Assembly: GCA_041495205.1 (NCBI GenBank)
Contig: JBGQCF010000014.1
Location: 1 to 42,369 of the forward strand
Origin: JAHFRG01 sp041495205
Lineage (GTDB): Bacteria > Pseudomonadota > Gammaproteobacteria > Burkholderiales > JAHFRG01
Length of the DNA: 42,369 nt
Direction: 5' to 3'
The notes beneath the pieces were generated by a model that saw only the letters and a list, made by a program, of their open reading frames with translations, was not told the DNA's origin and ran no database searches. Positions 7,252 through 14,861 of this stretch are shown here, piece by piece (within the stretch, counting starts at the first letter, position 1; every line of letters starts with the position of its first letter). The position numbers were made by a program, and so were the translations under genes.

Positions 7252-8013
7252 TTATCCGCTGATGTAGCCGATCCAGGCGAACAGCACGTCAATGACAAAC
7301 ACCGCTATCAGGCTGCGGATCACCGCGTTCATCACCGCGACCGGAATCGCGGTAACGGATTTACTCACTGCGAAACCGTGATAGCAGGAAATCGCGGCAA
7401 TCGCGATGCCGAAGCACAGGCTTTTCGCGGCAGGCAGGGCGATATCGGCCGGGCCGATGACCTCGAAGAAGCGGCCAAGCTGGGTGAGAAAGGACACATT
7501 CTGAAACAGCGCGCTCACCGCAAGACCGCCCACCACCGCGACGGCCTCGAAGTAAACGGTGAGCGCCACGGCCGAGAGGGTGAGCGCGGCAACGCGCGGC
7601 ACCACCAGGTAATCCATCGGCGGGATGCGCATCGCGTTGAGCGCGTCGGTCTCGCCGCGCACTTCCATGACGGCGAGTTCCGTTGCGATGGCGACGCCCG
7701 AGCGCGCAATGATGATAATCGCGGCGAGCAGCGGCCCGAGTTCGTGGACCACGGTCCACACCAGCACCCGCACGGTCAACTCGCTGTTGCCGCCGACGAT
7801 CGAGGTGGTCTGCGTGGCGATGCCCGTGCCGGCGAGCAGGCCGAGCAACGCCACCAGACCCGCGTTCTCGGTGCCGGTGAAGTAAAGCTGGCGGTCGAAG
7901 ACGCTGCGAACCGGCGCAATGGACAGCGCGCGCAGATGCGAAAGAGCGTAGACGATGAACCCCCAGTAACCCGAGGCGGTGCGATAGGCGCCCTGCAGAC
8001 GCGCGGTGTTCAT
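7252..8013 (-). CDS. mlaE: MlaE-family ABC transporter permease
   Basis: 253 residues from the ATG at 8013; the longer frame upstream is only the shadow of the cyclase gene. MlaE-type permeases form the inner-membrane core of MCE lipid transporters. Family hallmarks: GTGIATQTTSIVGGN near the first membrane segment, the conserved block VVHELGPLLAAIIIIARSG (~105-125), and the coupling-helix region EVRGETDALNAMRIPPMDYL (~135-155) that contacts the ATPase, followed by membrane segments to the C-terminus. The start codon overlaps the cyclase stop by 4 bp (ATGA), so it is the last gene of the six-gene operon. Placing the permease last and after a cyclase is unusual, since mlaF-mlaE-mlaD are normally adjacent. 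Confidence 0.93.
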   Translation of the reverse strand: MNTARLQGAYRTASGYWGFIVYALSHLRALSIAPVRSVFDRQLYFTGTENAGLVALLGLLAGTGIATQTTSIVGGNSELTVRVLVWTVVHELGPLLAAIIIIARSGVAIATELAVMEVRGETDALNAMRIPPMDYLVVPRVAALTLSAVALTVYFEAVAVVGGLAVSALFQNVSFLTQLGRFFEVIGPADIALPAAKSLCFGIAIAAISCYHGFAVSKSVTAIPVAVMNAVIRSLIAVFVIDVLFAWIGYISG

Positions 8014-9788
8014 GGCACGCGTGCGGAAAGCAATCGCGGGCGCCAGCCGAACACATGCAGCGCAGCGTGCGCGCGCACGCTGCGCTCGCCGAGATCCTCG
8101 AGGCCGCCTGAGCGGCCGACCGCGTCGGCCACGCCGGCGGAGCACACCACCGGGTAACCCAGTTCCGTGGTCGATTGCTCCAGCCGCGAGGCTACGTTCA
8201 CCACATCGCCGATTGCGGTGTATTCCCGGTGCGACGCCGCGCCCACTTGCCCGAGCACAACTTCACCCGAATGCAGCCCGATGCCGACCGTGAGCGGCTC
8301 CTGGCCGCGCGCTGCCAGTTGTTGATTCACTCGCGCGAGGTTCTCGAGCACATCCTGCGACGCTTCGAGCGCATTCTTTTCCGGGTTGGCAAGCGGTTGC
8401 GGAGCGCCGAAGAAAGCTAGCATGCCGTCAGCTGAAAGTTTGCTGGTCGTGCCATGGTGCTTGAGGACGGCGGAAACCGCGGCCGAGAAATAGTCGTTGA
8501 GCAATTGAATCACCGCTTCCGGGGACATGCGTTCCGCGCGCGAAGTAAAGCCGTGGATGTTGCAAAACATGACGCACACCCGCTGCCGGGTGCCGCCGAG
8601 CCCCGCGTGGATGCGGCCGCGAAGAATCTCCTTCAGGACCTGCGGGCTCACGTAGCTCGATAACACTTCGCGCAGGAAGCGCCGCTCGCGGCTCTTGAGC
8701 AGCCTGTCGTGCGTAAAGCGCGCGGCAAATGCAAGCAGCGACACGCCCGCGAGCGACGCGGCGGGAAACTGCAGGTTTTCCCAGAGGAGCAGCGCCGTGG
8801 CGAGTGCGAGCAGCGCCGCCGCCGTGAGCGCGAATATAAGCGCCTTGCGCCAGCCGCCCGCGCCAAACCAGAACAGCGCCGCCACCGCGGCGAACGCGAG
8901 CGCCAAGTCGTCGCGCAGCGGCGCGATGAGCCCCGGGCCGAGCATCGAGCGCAGCGCCTGCACCTGTATCAGCACCCCCGGCAGCAGGCGGGCATTCGGC
9001 TCGAAGGCGGCGAGCGCGACCGGCAACGAATGGCGGTCGGCGAAAGGCAGGATCATTCCGAGCATGACCGGCTTGCCGCGAAACGCCTCGCTGAGGCTGG
9101 CCTCGTTGTTGCGCTCGATCCATTCGAGCACTTGGTGCGCCGGTATATAGGTGATCGCGTCTCCGATGTTGTAGTTAATGAAACCTTGCCAGGATTTTTT
9201 CTGGGTGCCCAGATCTTGCGCCATGCGGCCCGCGAAGCTCGTATCGCCTTCCCTGAAGCCGCATTCGCGCTCGTTGTAGCGGCGGATTACCTGGTCCGGG
9301 TCGCGGCACACGATGAGAGGTCCCACGCCGTCCGGGCCGACGATTGCGAGGTAAGGCGGGAAGATCACGCGCTGGTTGCCGTGCTCATCGAGCGACAGCG
9401 CCAGCACCACCGGCGCAACTTTGCGCAGGGCGGCAAGGCCCTCGAGCAACGGCTGACCGTATTGCGGAATCAGAAAATCATAAGACCGGGTGGGAAGCGC
9501 GATGTCGAGTCCCACCACAGTGGGTTTCGCGAGCGCAAGGCCTTTCATGAGCCGGCCCAGGTGCGGATGCCAAAGCGCAAACGGCTCGCGCTGCTCGGCA
9601 AGGGCCGCCTCGTCGATGCCGATCAGCACGATGTCCTTCCCCACGGCCTGCGGGTGGTGTGCCCGCAGGTAGACGAACTCGGCGTCGAGCAGCGCGCGCT
9701 CAGCCCAGTCGAAGGCGCGCCAATGCATGAGCGCAAGCGCCGCCAAAAGCACGGCGGCAAAGCCGATGAGAATGCGCTGTTTGTTCAT
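8010..9788 (-). CDS. CHASE2-domain class III adenylate/guanylate cyclase
   Basis: 592 residues. An N-terminal membrane anchor (~5-22) is followed by an extracytoplasmic CHASE2 sensor domain (~25-290: IVLIGIDEAALAE, VVGLDIALPTRSYDF, GPLIVCRDP), three closely spaced membrane helices (~300-365) and a cytoplasmic class III cyclase domain (~405-560). Catalytic features seen: Lys450 in TSKLSADG, metal Asp454, YTAIGD, and the transition-state pair in NVASRLE. The first metal-binding residue, normally Asp in F-x-D-I-x-G-F-T, is Asn410 (FCNIHGFT, codon AAC at 8561-8559). Activity may therefore be reduced or absent. The gene is overlapped by 4 bp on both sides, between the TPR lipoprotein and mlaE, so it is coupled to lipid transport genes. 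Confidence 0.9.
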   Translation of the reverse strand: MNKQRILIGFAAVLLAALALMHWRAFDWAERALLDAEFVYLRAHHPQAVGKDIVLIGIDEAALAEQREPFALWHPHLGRLMKGLALAKPTVVGLDIALPTRSYDFLIPQYGQPLLEGLAALRKVAPVVLALSLDEHGNQRVIFPPYLAIVGPDGVGPLIVCRDPDQVIRRYNERECGFREGDTSFAGRMAQDLGTQKKSWQGFINYNIGDAITYIPAHQVLEWIERNNEASLSEAFRGKPVMLGMILPFADRHSLPVALAAFEPNARLLPGVLIQVQALRSMLGPGLIAPLRDDLALAFAAVAALFWFGAGGWRKALIFALTAAALLALATALLLWENLQFPAASLAGVSLLAFAARFTHDRLLKSRERRFLREVLSSYVSPQVLKEILRGRIHAGLGGTRQRVCVMFCNIHGFTSRAERMSPEAVIQLLNDYFSAAVSAVLKHHGTTSKLSADGMLAFFGAPQPLANPEKNALEASQDVLENLARVNQQLAARGQEPLTVGIGLHSGEVVLGQVGAASHREYTAIGDVVNVASRLEQSTTELGYPVVCSAGVADAVGRSGGLEDLGERSVRAHAALHVFGWRPRLLSARVP

Positions 9789-10624
9789 TCTTGATCGAGC
9801 GCGGCTTGCGCCTGGCGCGCGCCGTCGGCGTCTTTTGCGGCGTTCGCCACCGCAAGCGAGCGGCGGAAATAACCGCGCGCGGCCTCGCGCTCCCCGAGTT
9901 CGGCATGCGCGCGGCCGAGCAGCATGAGATCCGAGTAGATGCGTTGCGGCAAGCCGAGCGCCTGATCGAGCGCGAGCGCCTGGTCAAGCACCTGGATCGC
10001 CGCACGCTGCTCACCGAGCACCAGGCGCGCCTCGCCGGTCACGCGCAAGGCGTTCGCGCGCTCGCTGCGGCCGCGCTCATCCGTCGCGGCGGAAAGCGCC
10101 CGCGCGGCCCACTCGAGCGCGGACGAGGCGTCCGCGCGCGCAAGCGCGGCGCGCGCGCGCAAATTCAGCAGCGCCGCCTGCGCAGCGCAGGCGTTCGCGC
10201 ACAGGGTAAGTCCGGTTTCGGCCCAACGCTCCGCTGCCGCGGCGTCGCCCGCGCCGAGAGCCAATTGCGCCTTGCGTGCCGCGGCCTCGGCCTTGCGCGC
10301 GCGAGGAATCAGCGGCGCGGTATCCTCGAGCAGACGATCGAGGTAGCGCTGCGCCGCATCAGGCTCGCCAAGCAATTGGTGCACGTGAGCGAGGCTCAAT
10401 GCGTTCATCGCGATGCCCTCGGCGTTCTCGATGGACGTATCGGCGGCGAGCGCCTGCTCGTAGAGTTGCCGCGCGCTGAGCAGATTGCCGCGCTCGAACG
10501 CAGCCCGCGCGCTCTGGTTAAGCGCAATTGCCTGCTGCTGCGTGCGCGCGGGTTCGGGCGGAAGCGTTCCCGCGCAAGCGACCAGCAGAAACGCGAGTAC
10601 GCTACTTAGGCCGCGCATCGTCAT
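9785..10624 (-). CDS. TPR-containing outer-membrane-type lipoprotein
   Basis: 279 residues from ATG 10624 (an in-frame ATG also at 10618). The N-terminus MRGLSSVLAFLLVACAG is a lipoprotein signal with lipobox LVAC. The rest is helical, with repeated 34-residue-like units (ARAAFERGNLLSARQLYEQA, AHVHQLLGEPDAAQRYLDRL, GEARLVLGEQRAAIQVLDQA, GRAHAELGEREAARGYFRRS), i.e. about five to six TPRs. It begins 23 bp inside mlaD and overlaps the cyclase start by 4 bp. In other MCE operons this position is often held by a PqiC-like auxiliary lipoprotein; here a TPR lipoprotein takes its place. A periplasmic scaffold role for the transporter is inference. Confidence 0.82.
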   Translation of the reverse strand: MTMRGLSSVLAFLLVACAGTLPPEPARTQQQAIALNQSARAAFERGNLLSARQLYEQALAADTSIENAEGIAMNALSLAHVHQLLGEPDAAQRYLDRLLEDTAPLIPRARKAEAAARKAQLALGAGDAAAAERWAETGLTLCANACAAQAALLNLRARAALARADASSALEWAARALSAATDERGRSERANALRVTGEARLVLGEQRAAIQVLDQALALDQALGLPQRIYSDLMLLGRAHAELGEREAARGYFRRSLAVANAAKDADGARQAQAALDQE

Positions 10625-11594
10625 GGCTGTCGAGCGGAATCTCCCGCTCCCCGGGGGGCGGCACGAAATTCCGGAGCGGCCAGGTTTTCTTCGCGCCTTG
10701 CACGACTTCGCGCGTCTCCTGCACCAGCCCGCGCCCTTCCGCCACCGCGGGCGGCAAATCCTCGGAAAGCAGCGAGGTGAGTTTTCGCACTTCGACGCTC
10801 GCCGCGTCGGCATTTTCCAGCGTGGAATTGAGCTTGAACAGAATTTCGGGGAGCGCCTTGTCAACGGTGCCAAGCGTTCCGCCCAGAGTGTCGAGCACGG
10901 TGCCCGCCTTATCAACGCTGGCGCCTGCGCGATCGAGCACAATGTTGATGCGTCCCTGAACGTCGGCAAGCCGCGCGTCGCCGGTGCGGGCGATCACGTT
11001 CACGCTGGCGGCCGCTTCGGCGAGCTGCGCGCTTGCCTGGCGGATGCTCTTCAACGTCTGCCGGACATCGCCGTCGGGGTCGTTGATGGACTGGGTGATT
11101 GATTTGATGTCGGTGAGGATTGGGCCGATGCGCCCGGCGAGGTCGGGCGCAATGTCGGCGATATCCTTCGCGCGATTGAATTTCAGCACCCCGTCGTTCT
11201 GCACCTGCCGGATCTGGGGCAAGCCGGGGGAGATTTCGATGATGCTCGCGCCGATCAAGCCTTCCTTGGAGAGCCGCGCCTGGGAGTCCTGCCGGATGAA
11301 GTGGGTGTACTGGCTGTTAATCACCAGGCGCACCTTGACCGTCGCGCTCGGCTCAAGCGAGAGCTCGTCGACCGTGCCGATCCTGAAACCGGAGAGCTGC
11401 ACCGACATTCCCTTGGCGATGCCCTGTGCGCTGTCTGCGAAAAAATACAGACGCGTCGTCTTCGTGAAGTAGTCCTGGTGCATCAATCCCGCCATCACCG
11501 TGCCGACCAGGATCGCGCCGGCGAGTATGAGAAAAATAACCGTCTTGCGGCCCAGTTCCACGAAGCGCGGGTCTTGGCTAGAGAAAGTTTCCAT
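10602..11594 (-). CDS. mlaD: MlaD-family (MCE domain) substrate-binding protein
   Basis: 330 residues. One N-terminal transmembrane helix (~18-38, VIFLILAGAILVGTVMAGL), one MCE domain (~45-125: LYFFADSAQGIAKGMSVQLS, FRIGTVDELSLE, GLIGASIIEISPG), then a long helical region (~150-290) with heptad-like spacing suited to forming a tube or needle. The C-terminus contains WPLRNFVPPPGE, a tail frequent in betaproteobacterial MlaD-like proteins. MCE proteins form hexameric rings that carry lipids across the periplasm. It is almost twice the length of E. coli MlaD. It lies 11 bp downstream of the degenerate ATPase gene and overlaps the TPR lipoprotein gene. Confidence 0.93.
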   Translation of the reverse strand: METFSSQDPRFVELGRKTVIFLILAGAILVGTVMAGLMHQDYFTKTTRLYFFADSAQGIAKGMSVQLSGFRIGTVDELSLEPSATVKVRLVINSQYTHFIRQDSQARLSKEGLIGASIIEISPGLPQIRQVQNDGVLKFNRAKDIADIAPDLAGRIGPILTDIKSITQSINDPDGDVRQTLKSIRQASAQLAEAAASVNVIARTGDARLADVQGRINIVLDRAGASVDKAGTVLDTLGGTLGTVDKALPEILFKLNSTLENADAASVEVRKLTSLLSEDLPPAVAEGRGLVQETREVVQGAKKTWPLRNFVPPPGEREIPLDSHDDARPK

Positions 11595-11605
11595 CGTCTG
11601 CTCGC

Positions 11606-12202
11606 CTAAATCAGGAATGTCTCGCGGGCCGCGACCTCTGGCAGCATCGGCAGTTCGAGGTCAACCCAGATTGAAGTGCGGAACGGAAAATACAGATGAA
11701 ACACGCGATCGAACGCCAGCACCTGCTCGACCTCGGCGCGCGTCAAACCTTCGAAGAGAGAGTCATAAACCATGATCTCGGGCTCAACCAGCATGGCGCG
11801 CACGAACGCCGCGCGTCGCAGCTCAAGATGCGACAGCCGCCCTGGGGGTTGCGCGCAGAGCTCCGCCCCGCTCCGCCCATCGCCGCCGATGCGGCGGAAA
11901 ATCGAACCTGCGCGCGCGTCCAGTACCTCAAGCCGCGGCTGGCCGTGGTAGGCGGCGGGAAGCACGAGGTTTTCCCAAACCTTGAGATTGCCGACAAAGC
12001 CGCCATCGGGTGGAACCACCGCGGCGAGATCCGACTCGGCGAAGCTTGCGACGAGGCTTTTCTGCAGCGCTGCGCTGCGGACCACCGCGCGATAAGTAAG
12101 TCCTTCGCTGAGCATGAGTGCAATGCGCTTCGGCGTGGCGCCCTCCTGATCGGCGATCGCGAGAGAAAACTCCCGGCCTTCAATGGCGATGCCCGCGCTC
12201 AT
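11606..12202 (-). CDS. Degenerate MlaF-like ABC ATPase lacking Walker A
   Basis: 198 residues from the ATG at 12202 (ATGA overlap with the preceding small ORF). The order of conserved ABC segments is kept but the catalytic residues are gone. No GxxGxGKS/T P-loop occurs anywhere. The Q-loop region reads VVPPDGGFVGNLKVWENLVL without Gln. The signature LSGGQ/M is LSHLE (123-127). Walker B VYD is followed by Ser148 instead of the catalytic Glu (VYDSLFEGLT). The gene is intact, translationally coupled and followed 11 bp later by mlaD. It therefore looks like a retained pseudo-ATPase subunit, not a decaying gene. It may pair with a functional MlaF encoded elsewhere or act as a structural adaptor for MlaE. 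Confidence 0.8.
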   Translation of the reverse strand: MSAGIAIEGREFSLAIADQEGATPKRIALMLSEGLTYRAVVRSAALQKSLVASFAESDLAAVVPPDGGFVGNLKVWENLVLPAAYHGQPRLEVLDARAGSIFRRIGGDGRSGAELCAQPPGRLSHLELRRAAFVRAMLVEPEIMVYDSLFEGLTRAEVEQVLAFDRVFHLYFPFRTSIWVDLELPMLPEVAARETFLI

Positions 12203-12342
12203 GGTTGCACCGCGATCCCCGTGTTCCAGCCGGACGGGTTCTCGGCGCCGGTGAGAATCGCGGGCACGCTTGCGGCCTGGCTGATCGCCGACAAGACCGG
12301 AACAAAGTATGGACAAGGAGTCAGAATCGAATTGTTTGTCAT
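12199..12342 (-). CDS. Small ORF (47 aa) heading the MCE operon
   Basis: ATG at 12342-12340, stop TGA at 12201-12199, overlapping the ATG of the pseudo-ATPase gene by 4 bp. The product starts MTNNSILTPCPYFVPVLSA and ends NPSGWNTGIAVQP. No family is recognised. The ATGA overlap suggests translational coupling, so it may be a short leader ORF or the tail of a truncated gene. A 24-bp segment around its stop is nearly repeated at the start of the HlyD remnant (12191-12214 versus 13441-13464, 22 of 24 identical). No clear Shine-Dalgarno is present. Confidence 0.4.
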   Translation of the reverse strand: MTNNSILTPCPYFVPVLSAISQAASVPAILTGAENPSGWNTGIAVQP

Positions 12343-12387
12343 TTTAAACCAGATTGGAATACGGCTCGGTACTAAGATAATCAGGAA

Positions 12388-12417
12388 TGCCGGGGGCAGC
12401 CGGGCGGCTCACAGGGG
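12388..12417 (-). repeat. Interspersed structured repeat, internally deleted copy 3
   Basis: On the minus strand this reads CCCCTGTGAGCCGCC joined directly to CGGCTGCCCCCGGC. The first half is identical to the left end of copy 1 and the second matches the right end of copies 1 and 2, so ~185 bp of interior is missing. It lies 45 bp upstream of the small ORF that starts the MCE operon. Confidence 0.6.
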
Positions 12418-12504
12418 AGAGCAAAATCCCAAACCGCCGAAAATCATTTCAACTCCGTCCCCTTGTGCCCATCCTCATAACTGGAACGCGACGCCGCCGG
12501 CAGT

Positions 12505-13278
12505 TCAGTCCGCGAACTCGAACTCCGCAACGAGCACGTGGTGGTCGGAAGCGGGCGTGGGCTTCACCGCGTGGCGCACCGGCCGCAGATGCCGGCTGTA
12601 GAAAATGTGGTCGAGCACGTAAGGACGCCGGCGCCAGGTAACCTCTTTCGTCTGTACTGTTTTATAACCGACGCCTGCAAACTGCCGCACCAATAATTCG
12701 TGCTTGCTAACGTTGAAATCGCCCCCGAGCAGCGTGGGGCCCTCCGAGGCGCGCAGCTGCTCAATGACGATCTTGCGCTGACCGTCCTGTTCTTCGGCGG
12801 ACGGATTGAGCATGAAGAACGCCAGCAGGTGTGTATTGAAGATCCTGAGCTCGCGGCCGGCGAGCGTGGTCTTTGCGCCGAGGAGCAGGCGGTCGGTGGG
12901 CGTTCTTTTTTGGCCGTGAAATTCGAACTCGATCGCCGGCGACGGCAGGTCAATCGACAGGGTGTCGCGTAACGGCGTCTTCGAGAAAATGGCCAAGCCG
13001 ATGCCGAAAGGCAGCTCGCGCGGATCGATTTTTCTCCACGAGAAATATCCGTCGTAGCCGCTGAATGCTGCCCGCAGCTTCGTGTAATGGGGCGGAGGGT
13101 TGTGCTGCACGCCGAGGGGCGTCACCTGCTCCACCTCCTGCAGCAGCACGATGTCGGCGTCATGGCTGCGAATTTCCGCGATGGTGAGGTCGAGGTTGAC
13201 GGGGGCGTGGTCGGGATAGGCATCATCCCAACGCTGCCCGAATTGCATGTTGAACTGCAGGACTTTGAACGCGCCCAT
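12505..13278 (-). CDS. Endonuclease/exonuclease/phosphatase family protein
   Basis: 257 residues, the usual length for a single-domain EEP protein. Motifs in order: VLQFNMQFG at the N-terminus, IVLLQEVE (catalytic Glu48), FNTHLLAF, LLGGDFNV (catalytic Asp/Asn pair), YVLDHIFYS and PASDHHVLVAEFEF (terminal Asp-His). These fit metal-dependent phosphodiesterases related to exonuclease III, sphingomyelinases and synaptojanin. No signal peptide is visible, so it is probably cytoplasmic. The substrate cannot be deduced. It is upstream of, and co-directional with, the lipid transport operon, but separated by 160 bp that include the deleted repeat copy. Confidence 0.9.
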   Translation of the reverse strand: MGAFKVLQFNMQFGQRWDDAYPDHAPVNLDLTIAEIRSHDADIVLLQEVEQVTPLGVQHNPPPHYTKLRAAFSGYDGYFSWRKIDPRELPFGIGLAIFSKTPLRDTLSIDLPSPAIEFEFHGQKRTPTDRLLLGAKTTLAGRELRIFNTHLLAFFMLNPSAEEQDGQRKIVIEQLRASEGPTLLGGDFNVSKHELLVRQFAGVGYKTVQTKEVTWRRRPYVLDHIFYSRHLRPVRHAVKPTPASDHHVLVAEFEFAD

Positions 13279-13338
13279 GGTGGTTACGAATATTAACCGG
13301 TTTGGGCAACTTTGGGCAACGGCCTGGGCCGGTGCCTG

Positions 13339-13452
13339 TTAACGCTCCCTGCCCGCCTCGTGCAGGGTTTTCTGCACCGGCGAAAGCAGGTACTCGAGGA
13401 CGGTGCGGCCGCCGAGATTGATTTCGGCGGAAACCTGCCTGCCCGAGCTCAT
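13339..13452 (-). pseudogene. C-terminal remnant of an HlyD-type secretion adaptor
   Basis: The minus strand encodes RQVSAEINLGGRTVLEYLLS then PVQKTLHEAGRER and a TAA stop. It is nearly identical to the last 33 residues of the intact adaptor ending at 15585 (QVSAEINLGNRTVLEYLLS-PIQKTMHEAGRER). DNA similarity (~13359-13447 versus 15602-15690) stops abruptly at both ends. All upstream domains are missing. An in-frame ATG at 13452 would make a 37-aa ORF, but this is a gene fossil 2.1 kb downstream of its intact relative. Confidence 0.85.
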
Positions 13453-13495
13453 GGTTGCGCCGCGACGCCCCCGCGCCGTCAGGCCGTGTTTCTTC

Positions 13496-13747
13496 TTATC
13501 CCTTTTTCCCCGGGCATTTCTTTTCGAGGATGCCGCTCAACACCAGAAGAGTTACCGGCCAAAGTCCTACAAAGATTCCCCACCGTTCCGCGTGAGCTTC
13601 CTTTAAGACCGATTGCAGCGCAGGGTCAGTGATGTTGCTCATGACCTGCCTTCCCATTTCAAGATTCGCACCGAAATACCACATCAACCACGCCAGCGGG
13701 ATGGAAACAATTCCCAGCCAGAACACGCCTTGACATAAGATTTTCAT
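13496..13747 (-). CDS. Small membrane protein, two predicted helices
   Basis: 83 residues from the ATG at 13747, chosen because a strong Shine-Dalgarno (AAAGGAGGAAG) precedes it. Hydrophobic segments at about 5-24 (VFWLGIVSIPLAWLMWYFG) and 58-74 (IFVGLWPVTLLVLSGIL) flank a polar loop; the C-terminus is basic (EKKCPGKKG). No family recognised. It is likely monocistronic, with the HlyD fossil immediately downstream. Confidence 0.7.
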   Translation of the reverse strand: MKILCQGVFWLGIVSIPLAWLMWYFGANLEMGRQVMSNITDPALQSVLKEAHAERWGIFVGLWPVTLLVLSGILEKKCPGKKG

Positions 13748-13870
13748 AATCTTCCTCCTTTTGCAGTTGATACTGTAATCCCATGTTCTGCTGCTCGCAA
13801 TATCCCTCAAAGACAGCTCTCTGCTTTTTTATCTCTGCTTAACAAGAACCAGACGGGTGGTTGCAGCGGA

Positions 13871-14782
13871 TTATGCGTCTCCGGCAAGCGCCGCAATTGC
13901 CTTCGCCAAGCCCTGCACAACGCGCGTCATCTCGGGATAGCGGATTTTTTCGGGGGTATCCGAGGCACGGTGGTAGTGCGGGTAACGGTAAAACGCGGTG
14001 TCGGTCACCATCACCGCCGGATAACCCGCGCGCCAGAAAGACAACTGGTCGCTCCAGGCCACCCCCGGCACGAACGAGGGACTCGCGAGATGTTCCGCGG
14101 GAAAATCGGAATGTTTTCTGAATGCCGCGGCGGTTTCGTGCAGCGCGTGGCGCGACCTGAGGTTCGACACGAAGCCGATGAAGTTGCCCCGGTCTGGATA
14201 GAACCATCGCATAAACGGGGGATAGGCCTGGCTGCCCGGCTCGTCCGAATAGCAGCCGAGCATCTCTAGCGAGAGCATCACCCGGATATCGTCGCCGCGG
14301 CGCCGTGCCGCTTCGGCATAGACCTTGCTCCCCATCTCGCCGAAATAAAAGAACGGCGCTTCTTCATTCACGAAAGCGACCAGCTTTATCGTCCGCGCCG
14401 GATGCGCGCCTCGCAATTGCCGTGCAATCTCAATCACACCCGCAACGCCGCTTGCATTATCATCCGCCCCCGGGCTGCCCGGCACAGTGTCGTAGTGCGC
14501 GCCGGCGATTATGATTTCACCGCTCCGCGATGTCCCCGGAACTGTGACTTCAATGTTGTCGCAGCTCAGCCCTTCCGCCAGGTAGGACTGTATTGCAACC
14601 TCATAGCCAAGCTCAGCGAACTCGCCGTGAATATAGTCGGCTGCGGCACGCAGCGTTCCCGCCCGCCACACGTTGCGCTCCCCGATGTCTCCGGCCAGCC
14701 TTTGGACATGATGGCGCAGCCGATCGGCGAGCGCGCTGTCTTCATCAGCACGCTCGGAAGAAAACAAATTTATCGGAGACAT
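13871..14782 (-). CDS. M28-family zinc aminopeptidase
   Basis: 303 residues with a good Shine-Dalgarno (AAGGA) before the ATG. M28 metal ligands in order: His96 in AGAHYDTV, Asp108 in PGADDNASGVAG (bridging), Glu140-Glu141 in FVNEEAPFF (general base plus ligand), Glu173 in SLEMLG, and His271 in PHYHRASDT. These proteins release N-terminal amino acids from peptides using two zinc ions. No signal peptide is present, so it is probably cytoplasmic, unlike many M28 enzymes. Co-directional with the hydrolase gene upstream (79-bp gap). Confidence 0.92.
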   Translation of the reverse strand: MSPINLFSSERADEDSALADRLRHHVQRLAGDIGERNVWRAGTLRAAADYIHGEFAELGYEVAIQSYLAEGLSCDNIEVTVPGTSRSGEIIIAGAHYDTVPGSPGADDNASGVAGVIEIARQLRGAHPARTIKLVAFVNEEAPFFYFGEMGSKVYAEAARRRGDDIRVMLSLEMLGCYSDEPGSQAYPPFMRWFYPDRGNFIGFVSNLRSRHALHETAAAFRKHSDFPAEHLASPSFVPGVAWSDQLSFWRAGYPAVMVTDTAFYRYPHYHRASDTPEKIRYPEMTRVVQGLAKAIAALAGDA

Positions 14783-14861
14783 TTATTTCCTTGCTGGAAC
14801 TTCAGGTTCGTGACGGACGACAAGAGCGCAGCTTTTAGTGGTCCGCTGAAGCTAAGGTCGG

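Noticed and set aside
7252..8145. Longer start for mlaE at 8145
   Set aside because: The extra 44 residues are Arg-rich shadow of the cyclase gene; the ATG at 8013 with ATGA overlap fits the family N-terminus.
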